Position numbers and translations under genes: made by a program. Shown here in pieces: positions 53,126 through 61,792 of a stretch of 64,000 bases of DNA. The stretch is from a virus: positions 17,828 to 81,827 of IMG/VR virus record IMGVR_UViG_3300030106_006270. One strand, given 5' to 3'. The notes below the pieces were generated by a model that worked only from the letters and a program-made list of their open reading frames with translations, was not told the DNA's origin and searched no databases. The stretch's first letter is position 1; every line of letters starts with the position of its first letter.

Positions 53126-55487
53126 CTGGTATTAACTCCAATATGTCTTTGATTGGTAAGCACTTAGAATCACACTCATAAGACCTTTTGTTTTTTAGAA
53201 TTGTTTTAGCTGTAGAAACCATAGCTGGGTAAGAACTCCTCAGTAAATGATTAGCATAGATAACAACATCAACACCTGCCTCTATTAATTCCTGTTCTGT
53301 TATCTGGTTATAAGTAGTTGGTACAACCACCAAAGGAACTTTTTTGTCAAACTTTCTATACATTATACAGAAAGTAATTACTTCTTTTATATCTCTATCC
53401 TTACTGTGAATCATTATACCATCTGCACCATTATCTATGTAAATTCTAGCTCTGTCAAGTGCATCATTGAAACCTTTTCCTAAAATCAAACTCTCTATCC
53501 TAGCAATTATCATAAAGTCTTTTGTAACTAAAGATTTTTTACCTTCTGATATTTTTTCTGCAAAATCATCAGCTTCGTCTTGTTTTTGATTTGACGTATC
53601 TTCAAATAATGAGTTTCTTTTACTACCTATTTTATCTTCAATAATTACAGCGGACACGCCCATTCTTTCTAAAGTTCTAACTGTGTATTTAAAATGCTCA
53701 ATCATCCCACCATTGTCTAAATCCACAATCATTGGTTTGGTAGTTACATCAAATATTTCACTAAGAGTTTGACTTACTGTTGTTATATCAACGTATTGAT
53801 TATCTCTTTTTCCTTTAGATGTGGAATGTGTTAGACTACTCAACCACATAGCATCAAATTCATCGTTTCCTACTTTTGTTTTCTCTACTATCAAACCAGT
53901 TAAGCCGTTATGTGTTTCTAAAACTCTAACTATAGGTTTAACTTCTAATAACCTTAACAACATCGTTCTTCTCACATCAGGTGTAGTTCCGATTTCTTTT
54001 AAATGATTATTTATTTTTGTAGATGATATACCTTGTGTATAAGGAACATCAACAATTTCACCATCCCACTCCTTCAACTTTTCCGAAACTTTTTGTCGTA
54101 CTTGCTTTTGAACTCCTTCCAGCCAATCATCACCATGCACAACAAATTTCGGTTTGTACTTCTCCAAGTTAGGAATGTAATCTAATGTTTCTTGTGGAAC
54201 AACTGTATGAACCCCAACAATACTTTTGACTATTTCATACCTCTGATTATAAGTTAATGTAGGCAATCTTTTGTAACTTGCAATTGCAGAATCAGTTAGT
54301 AATCCTACCATAACATTACCATGCTTTTTCGCTTCCCTTATTATATTTAAATGTCCGTGATGTATTATATCAGCACACATCCCAACATAAGAAATCAATT
54401 CAGAACCATCTTCTGGCATTATACCATAATACCAGCACCAATGTCGTGAGTGCTTTAAGTGTTTTGATAAATCAGCAGCCACATTTTTTATCTTACTACC
54501 AGCTAACACATTCCTACGAACTGTGGTGTTATAACCGACATATTTTTCCTCATTTTTTGGTTTATGATAAGACAACTGAACATATAAATCATCTTCAATT
54601 CTTTTTATAGCTGAAACGGTTGTTGAGTTGTCACTATCTTCTTTACTTCTCCCATCCTCACATACATAGATTCTCTCTGTATCAACCTCATCTAAAACAT
54701 CATTTGGCAACCTTTCGTCTCTTACTCTATTCAGAATTGTATTTTTGAAGTCGCACATATAAATCAAATCTTTCTTAACAGTTTTGTTAGTTATATTATC
54801 AGTAACACTACACCAACTCAACCAAGAATCTGGCGGAGACATATGGACATCAATATGATTAGGTAGTCCGTGGTCTGAAAATAACCAAAACAAGGAATTT
54901 TCTTCGGTAAAGTCTATTTTTTTAATGATATTCTTATAACTTTCAACCCAACGCTCTCTTTCATTATCAAATTTAGCATCGTGATAATGATTATATTTCA
55001 AAAAAATAAAGTGATTCTCATCTTTGGGAAGTTCTTGCATTTTTTCAATAAAATTATACTCATCTCCCCTTTTTTTGTATTGTGGTAAGCCACCAACAAC
55101 TTTATCTTCGATGTAAGGATATATAATATAATCTCTGTTTATAGAACATATCTCATCCGGCACAAATCTGAAATTTTCATTATCACCTCTTGTAGGACCC
55201 ATAGAGTGTATGTGTATCTTCCAATCATCAGGCAGCATATTAAATATCATTTTTTTGTCTGCAATTTGCTTTTCAAACTCTCCTTTAGATTTGTAAGTAT
55301 CCTCATAAGCAATCCCCTTCATTGGATACAACTCAGAGGGTGACAAACCAGAAAACATAGAGGATAGGGTAGTAGCAGTCCAACTGTTAGTTATAAAATC
55401 AGAACAGTGTAATCCCTTTGATTTTATAATGTCTTCCATACCGACATTTTTTCTAACCATATCAAACAGTATAGCATATATCTTCAT
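53118..55487 (-). CDS. pepM: Three-domain enzyme: phosphatase/sulfatase-like, cytidylyltransferase, PEP mutase
   Basis: The start is at MKIYAILFDMVRKNVGMEDI (55487), overlapping the previous stop (TAATG), with AAGGAAAC upstream. 789 residues. Domain 1 (about 1-300): alkaline phosphatase/sulfatase superfamily pattern (ITNSWTATTLSSMFSGLSPS, then FWLFSDHGLPNH). Domain 2 (about 365-495): cytidylyltransferase, YVGMCADIIHHGHLN with HxGH at 376-379 and GISSTK near its end. Domain 3 (about 510-780): PEP mutase with EDK and NS at 617-626 (EDKIGSKRNS, the EDKX5NS signature), then ADGIMIHSKD. PEP mutase rearranges PEP to phosphonopyruvate. A fused cytidylyltransferase (as in PntC-type fusions) would make CMP-phosphonate for transfer. 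Confidence 0.93.
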   Translation of the reverse strand: MKIYAILFDMVRKNVGMEDIIKSKGLHCSDFITNSWTATTLSSMFSGLSPSELYPMKGIAYEDTYKSKGEFEKQIADKKMIFNMLPDDWKIHIHSMGPTRGDNENFRFVPDEICSINRDYIIYPYIEDKVVGGLPQYKKRGDEYNFIEKMQELPKDENHFIFLKYNHYHDAKFDNERERWVESYKNIIKKIDFTEENSLFWLFSDHGLPNHIDVHMSPPDSWLSWCSVTDNITNKTVKKDLIYMCDFKNTILNRVRDERLPNDVLDEVDTERIYVCEDGRSKEDSDNSTTVSAIKRIEDDLYVQLSYHKPKNEEKYVGYNTTVRRNVLAGSKIKNVAADLSKHLKHSRHWCWYYGIMPEDGSELISYVGMCADIIHHGHLNIIREAKKHGNVMVGLLTDSAIASYKRLPTLTYNQRYEIVKSIVGVHTVVPQETLDYIPNLEKYKPKFVVHGDDWLEGVQKQVRQKVSEKLKEWDGEIVDVPYTQGISSTKINNHLKEIGTTPDVRRTMLLRLLEVKPIVRVLETHNGLTGLIVEKTKVGNDEFDAMWLSSLTHSTSKGKRDNQYVDITTVSQTLSEIFDVTTKPMIVDLDNGGMIEHFKYTVRTLERMGVSAVIIEDKIGSKRNSLFEDTSNQKQDEADDFAEKISEGKKSLVTKDFMIIARIESLILGKGFNDALDRARIYIDNGADGIMIHSKDRDIKEVITFCIMYRKFDKKVPLVVVPTTYNQITEQELIEAGVDVVIYANHLLRSSYPAMVSTAKTILKNKRSYECDSKCLPIKDILELIPDV

Positions 55488-56191
55488 TATAGTTTCCTTA
55501 TAAAAGCCAACATAGTTGGCCATTTGTAAGTGTAACCTTTAGGATTAGTATAAGAGTCCACTCCTATTTTAGTTCTACACCACTTGACTTGACTCTTAAT
55601 GTCGGACAGTCTTTCTTTAGATATATAATTAGTTTCGGTTATAGTCTCATCGTTATTTTCCATACTATAAAGTAAATCAGTTGTCAATGTATCACCAGAT
55701 TTTATAACTTCGTAACCATATAAATGAGACCATTCACCACTACAACTATGTAAATCTTCAATCACATATAACCCACCTGACTTTACTTCATCCCATAAAT
55801 AATTCAAAGACACCTGCATTTGTTCCATAGTGTGTCCACCATCATCTATTATCATATCAAACTCACCACCATTCTCTGATATGAACCTTTTTAAATCATC
55901 GGTATTTGACTGATCTCCTTTAAACATTACAGACCTATCTAAGTAAGGATTACCCTCTTGCAATTTATTAAACTCATCAACACCATACTCAAAAATATCA
56001 TAACCATAAACAGTAGCATTTTCAAAATACTCTAACCACATTCTATGAGACCTGCCTGTTTCCACACCTATCTCAAGAACTTTACCAATATTATATCTAT
56101 CTTCCTCTAATATATCGTGATAATGTTTTGTGTAACCCAACTCTAAAGCATCGACATCATATTTTCTAGTTAAATCTTCTAATGTAGCCAT
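55487..56191 (-). CDS. Class I methyltransferase (macrocin O-methyltransferase type)
   Basis: 234 residues. GKVLEIGVETGRSHRMWLEY (SAM motif I), ATVYGYDIFEYGVDE (motif II), EFDMIIDDGGHTMEQMQVSL (D-D-G-x-H, metal and catalysis) and GGLYVIEDLHSCSG are the features of this O-methyltransferase subgroup. It would methylate a sugar hydroxyl. Confidence 0.85.
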   Translation of the reverse strand: MATLEDLTRKYDVDALELGYTKHYHDILEEDRYNIGKVLEIGVETGRSHRMWLEYFENATVYGYDIFEYGVDEFNKLQEGNPYLDRSVMFKGDQSNTDDLKRFISENGGEFDMIIDDGGHTMEQMQVSLNYLWDEVKSGGLYVIEDLHSCSGEWSHLYGYEVIKSGDTLTTDLLYSMENNDETITETNYISKERLSDIKSQVKWCRTKIGVDSYTNPKGYTYKWPTMLAFIRKL

Positions 56192-56943
56192 TATATTCTC
56201 TTTTCCAAATAATGGTCTTGAACATTGGTATGTCCAACATGTAATATAATTTCATTACCACATCCTATGTAACCACTACCAACTCCCCACTGCTGTGGCA
56301 TTGAATAAGGATGTATACCAGTATTCCAACTAGCTCTACTCATTTGAAGTGGTGCTCTTTTTGGATTTGTCTCCATCAACCTACAGAATTCACTTAACCA
56401 AGCCCTACCTCTGTTATCACTCACATCGAAACTACACCACCATAAATCATAGGTTAATAAATTACCTTTACTTTCATCCTCATCTAAATGGTAATCTCCA
56501 TCGTTACCTCTAGTGTAAATACCATCTACTTTTACCATTTGTCTTTCATTAGTTGGAACACAAACTCCAAATTTCTTTGTTATTGGCAAAATAGTCCTTA
56601 CATCTGATGATATGAACATAAGGTCTGAATCAACAGATATAGCGACATCAGCAGTTGATTCTAATAAACCTTTAGCTTCGTAGTAATCACAACAATGCCA
56701 ACCCCATCTATGATTAGCCTTTGTGAAAGGACTCTTATCTATATCAATCAATCTCACTTCAACATCAGGATAATTCTTACCTAACTCTTTGATATCAGTA
56801 TACAATGTTAACTTGGCTTCTGGAAAGAATTTCTTTACAGAAGAATATGTTGGGTCTAATCTATACTCATCAGTAAAACTATCTGGCTGATTAGCAGTAG
56901 ACCTCAAACCAAACTCTGAAAATATAAACTCTATATTCATCAA
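56191..56943 (-). CDS. Glycosyltransferase-like protein
   Basis: 250 residues. KLTLYTDIKELGKNYPDVEV, STADVAISVDSDLMFISSDV (D-S-D metal site), DLWWCSFDVSDNRGRAWL, and WNTGIHPYSMPQQWGVGSGY show a GT-A fold. No exact family is recognised. It overlaps the methyltransferase gene. Confidence 0.7.
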   Translation of the reverse strand: MMNIEFIFSEFGLRSTANQPDSFTDEYRLDPTYSSVKKFFPEAKLTLYTDIKELGKNYPDVEVRLIDIDKSPFTKANHRWGWHCCDYYEAKGLLESTADVAISVDSDLMFISSDVRTILPITKKFGVCVPTNERQMVKVDGIYTRGNDGDYHLDEDESKGNLLTYDLWWCSFDVSDNRGRAWLSEFCRLMETNPKRAPLQMSRASWNTGIHPYSMPQQWGVGSGYIGCGNEIILHVGHTNVQDHYLEKRI

Positions 56944-57362
56944 CTCCTCTCCTTTACAATCTTAGCTATAGTATTAGTAGTGCTGTAGTCATGATCTCTA
57001 CTATTGAATACTATATCGATTGGCAAATCATCGCCTGTAAATGGTTTTCCTTTATGGTCTGCTCCTAATATACGAACATTAATAAAGTCTACATTTTTAG
57101 ATAGATACTCATATAGTGCTGGTTCACCATCGTACAGAAAAGCAGTATCTACATACTTATTTGATTTTACCATCAACAACCTCTCTTCAGGTGTCCATAT
57201 AGGTTCACTTTTAACTCTACCATCTGGTTGACTAACTTTAGTTTTGTATTCATTAACTGCTACTATTAAATGGTCACAGTATTGTGTACATTCTTTTAAC
57301 ATCATAACATGACCAGGATGCATGATATCGAAGTATCCGCTAGTAAATCCTATCACTTGCAT
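56940..57362 (-). CDS. TagD-like cytidylyltransferase
   Basis: 140 residues. GFTSGYFDIMHPGHVMMLKE contains HxGH, KSEPIWTPEERLLMVKSNKY the second motif, and NVRILGADHKGKPFTG and DYSTTNT the third. It is close to glycerol-3-phosphate cytidylyltransferases. It might activate glycerol phosphate or another small phosphate or phosphonate for attachment. With domain 2 of the PEP mutase protein, the operon has two such activating enzymes. Confidence 0.88.
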   Translation of the reverse strand: MQVIGFTSGYFDIMHPGHVMMLKECTQYCDHLIVAVNEYKTKVSQPDGRVKSEPIWTPEERLLMVKSNKYVDTAFLYDGEPALYEYLSKNVDFINVRILGADHKGKPFTGDDLPIDIVFNSRDHDYSTTNTIAKIVKERS

Positions 57363-58120
57363 ATTTCTGTAAATGTCCTTTTAATCCAATAATTAGCATC
57401 TCTATTCATAGGGTTAGGTGGTATAGAATTGAAGTGATATACCCAACCTGCATCTAAATAGTGTAACTCATCAGTCCAATACTCTTTACCAGTCAATACC
57501 AATAAATTTTTTCTATACAAATCTTGTAGGTTATAACAACTTGGTAAATATTTTACATCTACTTTTTCTTTGTGTAACATATAATTTACTATGGTTTGGT
57601 CAGTACCACATTTCAACTCATCAATAGTCTGAATAATTTTATCGCTGTTCTCTTTGTAGTAAGACTTCATAGCGTCAAAGAATGACTTATGATTACTATT
57701 AACAATCTGAAATCCACCGTTAATATAATTCCAAGGATGTATCCTGATACCATCGAATAACTTATCACCAAATCCTCTGATACTCCGCAGTACCCACTCA
57801 TAACAACCATCAACCCTCACACCACAGTATCTATTGTCTGTTTCATCAAAAAAATTAGGACAATTTGGATGAACTATAGTATCAGCATCTACCATCAGTA
57901 TTTGATTATATTCGATTTGATTAGCTTCAAGTATATCAAAAAGATAATACCTTTGCCAGGTAATTTTCATATAATCCACAGGATATAATAAATCTTCCCA
58001 CACTAATAATTCACAGCTATTTTTTTCACACCAATTCTTCCAACTGTTGACAGAGTATAAGTAGGAATCACTCCTACCATTACCTAAATCTATATTTGGA
58101 ATAAATACTACATTTTTCAT
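57353..58120 (-). CDS. Glycosyltransferase, GT8/GT34-like
   Basis: 255 residues. VDYMKITWQRYYLFDILEAN, QILMVDADTIVHPN (D-x-D), WNYINGGFQIVNSNHKSFFD and CGTDQTIVNYMLHKEKVDVK are typical of retaining GT-A transferases. The exact family is uncertain. Confidence 0.75.
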   Translation of the reverse strand: MKNVVFIPNIDLGNGRSDSYLYSVNSWKNWCEKNSCELLVWEDLLYPVDYMKITWQRYYLFDILEANQIEYNQILMVDADTIVHPNCPNFFDETDNRYCGVRVDGCYEWVLRSIRGFGDKLFDGIRIHPWNYINGGFQIVNSNHKSFFDAMKSYYKENSDKIIQTIDELKCGTDQTIVNYMLHKEKVDVKYLPSCYNLQDLYRKNLLVLTGKEYWTDELHYLDAGWVYHFNSIPPNPMNRDANYWIKRTFTEICK

Positions 58121-58806
58121 TTTTTTCCTACGTGGGGATTTGTATCTCTTTTGAAATATTTGTTGTCTCTTGAGTCACCATCAATGTAATTAAACTTTAA
58201 ATTATTCTTCCAAGCAACATAGTTAAAACTCAATTGGTCTCTCCTGCTACCATACTTTATTTCTGTCCACCAATCTTCCATAGTTTGTATACAATCTTTT
58301 TCATTGTGTCTTCTTAGGATAACCATACCTGTAATCAAACCATTATTTGCAGGATAGCTCAGTATTCTGTATGTCTCTAACTGATTCTGTATAACAAATG
58401 GATTGTCTTTATAATTCAACACACCCCTTTCTGGTGTGGCATTCATATTTTTTTCACCTAACTGAAATATAGTTCTAGCTTCTTCATAAGCACAGTTTCT
58501 TGAATCCAATCCATTATTATTATGACTAAAAAATGCCACATTAGCGTCACCCAAATACTTATCAATCAACTCATTAAGATTCTTATCATTCACATACATA
58601 TTACCATCAATAAAAATACTATACTCATAGTCTTTGAGATACCGATGTGGTAGAATCTTAAATCTCTTAGCATTTCTTGTATTATCTTGGTAGATAGGTA
58701 GACTATTCTCCTCACTGAAACATTTCCAATCCCAACCTTCAATTTTCTGTGGATTGACATTATCGTATCCACCAAATATAGATGTGTAAATTATACTGTT
58801 TGACAT
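58117..58806 (-). CDS. DUF616-type glycosyltransferase
   Basis: 229 residues. IIYTSIFGGYDNVNPQKIEG at the N-terminus, RFKILPHRYLKDYEYSIFID, then GNMYV (D-x-N-type metal site) and EDWWTEIKYGSRRDQLSFNY match DUF616/TOD1-like transferases. Confidence 0.78.
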   Translation of the reverse strand: MSNSIIYTSIFGGYDNVNPQKIEGWDWKCFSEENSLPIYQDNTRNAKRFKILPHRYLKDYEYSIFIDGNMYVNDKNLNELIDKYLGDANVAFFSHNNNGLDSRNCAYEEARTIFQLGEKNMNATPERGVLNYKDNPFVIQNQLETYRILSYPANNGLITGMVILRRHNEKDCIQTMEDWWTEIKYGSRRDQLSFNYVAWKNNLKFNYIDGDSRDNKYFKRDTNPHVGKK

Positions 58807-60233
58807 ATTATCCCCTCATAATCTCGTAGTATTTTATGTGCCGTTTTGGGAATAACGACATCTTTTTTGTGTCCTATATACTTAACAACCTTTATCAATC
58901 CAGCCTCTATGAATTCATCAACAGCCTTCATCACACTGTTTGGAAATAATCCATAGTCATCGAAAATAAGTAATGGTTTGTAAAAGTAATTTATAGCATT
59001 TTCTATGTCTCTTCTAACATATGGATAATCATGCACACAATCTATAAAAACCACTTGATGATTTTTATCGAAATCCCAAACTGTTCCATAAACATCTTTT
59101 ACTACAAAATCTATATTTGTTTTATTCTGACTAAATTGTCTAGCAGAGTGTATTCTGGCAGGATCGAAGTCAACGGCAGTAACCTTATTGAAGTAACCAC
59201 TGAGGACATGAGATGTGTATCCTAAAGAACATCCTATTTCTACTACATTTTTGTCTCTAAAATTATCTCCTAAGAAATCTATCAAGTCTGCTTTAAATTT
59301 TAATGTAGTGGTTGTTTTAGATTCAAACTTATCTGGTGAACGCATAAGGTGTTGTCTTTTGTACTCATCATCCATATAAACTTCACCACGAACAAAGTTA
59401 TGAGCAATTGGAAATTGTCTCTGTACGGTGTAAACATCTGAATACCTAGTCACTATTTGTGTTGTTCCGCATTGATTACCTACGTTATACTTAGCTTTAG
59501 ACTTTATGTAAAGTTGAACCCTAATAGGCATATGTCTCATATCTAATGCTTTGTCAATATAATCAAACTCTGTCTGTTCAATCGGTTTTTCTGTCCAATA
59601 AAAGTGTTTCAATTCTTTATCTATTTTTTCGATTATAAGCTTATCCATAGTATAATCATATCTGTCTGATATTAATAAACAACCAAATTCATTTTCACCA
59701 ATATATTCTTTTATTATATCATCACCTAATTTCTTTTCTTCATCAGACCAATACATCTCAGGCTGAGAGTCTTCATAGTCTTTTTCATCGAACTGCCAGA
59801 ACTTTAACATTTGTTCTACAAGAGGAACATTCAAATCATCATTGTCATAAATTCTGTAGTGGTCATGGAATATTTCACCATCATATTCGTCTACAAAATC
59901 ATCGACAAAAGGATTGTTTTTGAATACAGTTTCGACATTATGAAACTTACTGTTCCAAGGATTTAAATCGGGATGGTATTTAGTAAATAATTTTTCTAAA
60001 AGATTAACTGATGGAACATATACTTTACAATCAGGATACTTTTCTTTCAATAATCTTGGCATTGATGATATAATTCCCCAATCACCAATACCATGCGCTG
60101 TTCTCATAACCATAAACTCTTTTCTTTCTAAATATTCATCAGGTATAACAAGACCATCAGACTTTTCAAAACCAAGAGTATCTGTTTCCTCAACATCATA
60201 AACATTATTATCGACTATTCTCCAAAATATCAT
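58791..60233 (-). CDS. Two-domain protein: GT9-like N-terminal part and C-terminal methyltransferase
   Basis: 480 residues. N-terminal (about 40-300): RTAHGIGDWGIISSMPRLLK and DCKVYVPSVNLLEKLF resemble the start of heptosyltransferase-type GT-B enzymes. C-terminal (about 320-470): KNVVEIGCSLGYTSHVLSGY, VTAVDFDPARIHSARQFSQN and FIDCVHDYPYVRRDIENAIN is a class I SAM methyltransferase. The linker is rich in Asp and Tyr. It couples glycosyl transfer and methylation in one chain. Confidence 0.75.
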   Translation of the reverse strand: MIFWRIVDNNVYDVEETDTLGFEKSDGLVIPDEYLERKEFMVMRTAHGIGDWGIISSMPRLLKEKYPDCKVYVPSVNLLEKLFTKYHPDLNPWNSKFHNVETVFKNNPFVDDFVDEYDGEIFHDHYRIYDNDDLNVPLVEQMLKFWQFDEKDYEDSQPEMYWSDEEKKLGDDIIKEYIGENEFGCLLISDRYDYTMDKLIIEKIDKELKHFYWTEKPIEQTEFDYIDKALDMRHMPIRVQLYIKSKAKYNVGNQCGTTQIVTRYSDVYTVQRQFPIAHNFVRGEVYMDDEYKRQHLMRSPDKFESKTTTTLKFKADLIDFLGDNFRDKNVVEIGCSLGYTSHVLSGYFNKVTAVDFDPARIHSARQFSQNKTNIDFVVKDVYGTVWDFDKNHQVVFIDCVHDYPYVRRDIENAINYFYKPLLIFDDYGLFPNSVMKAVDEFIEAGLIKVVKYIGHKKDVVIPKTAHKILRDYEGIICQTV

Positions 60234-60892
60234 AATCCCCTCCGAACATTCATTTCTCTACTAAAATTTTGATTATAAAACATATTCTGTTCTTCCTGCC
60301 TTTCTATAGTTTTTGGATGATACAAACTTAACTCCTCATGAGGTGGCAAATGTGAGTAAGTTTTGTAACCTCTAATCACTTCATGTAATGGTCTTTCCCA
60401 TCTAATTTTCTCATCATTTTTAAATACACGAGCTTGATAGTCGGGGTAATTAACCCATCCCTTTTCTGTAACTTTCCAACCCCACTTTTTAATATGTTCA
60501 TCTTTCATGCCATCAATTGTATTTACCCTCGGTATCCAAACCAAATCAACATCATTAATAGTTAGTATTTGTTTGAGTTGATTTATTAATATTTCATTTG
60601 GATACTCATCCGCATCAATGTGAAAAACATAATCACCTATGGAGTTTTCTATGACTGAATTCTTTTGAGAAGCAAAGTCTTTATTGAGTTCTCTCTGATA
60701 AACTTTCATAACTCTAGAGTCATCGTAAAACTTTTTGGAGTATATATCTAGCTCAAATCTTACAGCATCATCTTCACCATCAACACAAACTACAATCTCA
60801 TCATTGTCATCTATGTTTTTATACAATACATCTAATAGCCTCTTCAGTTCTTCAGCCTCTTTGTGGACTGTGATACCATAACTAATTATCAT
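60230..60892 (-). CDS. GT2-family glycosyltransferase
   Basis: 220 residues. ISYGITVHKEAEELKRLLDV, DEIVVCVDGEDDAVRF and NSIGDYVFHIDADEYPNEIL (D-A-D metal site) are the GT2 core. A compact single-domain enzyme of the WaaE/KdtX-like type. Overlaps the small gene at 60882. Confidence 0.87.
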   Translation of the reverse strand: MIISYGITVHKEAEELKRLLDVLYKNIDDNDEIVVCVDGEDDAVRFELDIYSKKFYDDSRVMKVYQRELNKDFASQKNSVIENSIGDYVFHIDADEYPNEILINQLKQILTINDVDLVWIPRVNTIDGMKDEHIKKWGWKVTEKGWVNYPDYQARVFKNDEKIRWERPLHEVIRGYKTYSHLPPHEELSLYHPKTIERQEEQNMFYNQNFSREMNVRRGL

Positions 60893-61325
60893 CTAATAAC
60901 ATCTCTTTATATTTTTCTGGCAATCGTAAATCCTCTAAAAAAACTCCACTACGACTGGCCTTTTCATAAGCAAAACTTCTATACATTCCAAACTTTTTAA
61001 TAAAAGACCTAAGTCTTTTATATATTTCTTGACTCTTATCTTGAAGTTCAACTCTATATATATTTTTATCTTTATTAACAGATTCCACTACACCTGAATC
61101 GGTAAGTATTTCAGTGATTACTCGAGAAGACACTACTGATACATTTGATACTTCTAGCTGAATACCATGCAGTAAGAATTTGCTTTTGGCATTTTTGGAC
61201 TTATTGGCTAGTTTAGGTTCTAATACTAATATCGTTCTTCTTAATCTTCTACCTTCTTTACTCTTATAGACAAATGAGATAATATCACCACGCTTTACTT
61301 TACTCCACGCGTAACCTATTTTCAT
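60882..61325 (-). CDS. SH3-like phage protein, unknown function
   Basis: 147 residues. VKRGDIISFVYKSKEGRRLR followed by RTILVLEPKLANKS is a beta-rich block that I recall from hypothetical proteins in marine T4-like phages. The C-terminal half is helical and basic. No catalytic motif. This and the next gene look like phage core genes embedded in the glycan operon. Confidence 0.62.
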   Translation of the reverse strand: MKIGYAWSKVKRGDIISFVYKSKEGRRLRRTILVLEPKLANKSKNAKSKFLLHGIQLEVSNVSVVSSRVITEILTDSGVVESVNKDKNIYRVELQDKSQEIYKRLRSFIKKFGMYRSFAYEKASRSGVFLEDLRLPEKYKEMLLDDN

Positions 61326-61792
61326 CAGAGAATAACCTTAGTATCGTCATCAACCATTATTCCCATAGCCTTACAAGCATCTAAAAACTCAAACTGGCCA
61401 AATACTTCAGGATTTTCTATGTCCAACCTTTTGTCATGTCCTTCGAATTGTTCACGTTCTTCTTCTGGCACTTCAACGACTTTAGCATAGTTCCAATACC
61501 AATCATTTGCTTTACCGTCAGGATATATTATACCTCTTTCACCCATATTAAGAACTGATGGAAACCACACAAGACCTCTCTCCTCATCTACTATTTTTAA
61601 ATCGTTCATCAGTTGTGTATTATTTTCTGTAGCTTTTTCTAAATGTTCACTGTCAACAGCCATATAGGAATTACTAGTCATTCCACAACTGAAACACATA
61701 TATGACTCAAATGGTTTTTTCTCTATCTCTGTTTTTTCAACAAAACAAATATTTGAATCTAAATTACAAGGACAATTAGTTTTCTGTTCCAT
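61325..61792 (-). CDS. Zinc-ribbon-containing phage protein, unknown function
   Basis: 155 residues. Cys in NCPCNLDSNICFVE and YMCFSCGMTSNSYMAVDSEH could bind zinc. DEERGLVWFPSVLNMGERGI and FEFLDACKAMGIMVDDDTK are memorable blocks of a protein present in many marine myoviruses, of unknown role. It overlaps the GT4 gene. Confidence 0.68.
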   Translation of the reverse strand: MEQKTNCPCNLDSNICFVEKTEIEKKPFESYMCFSCGMTSNSYMAVDSEHLEKATENNTQLMNDLKIVDEERGLVWFPSVLNMGERGIIYPDGKANDWYWNYAKVVEVPEEEREQFEGHDKRLDIENPEVFGQFEFLDACKAMGIMVDDDTKVIL

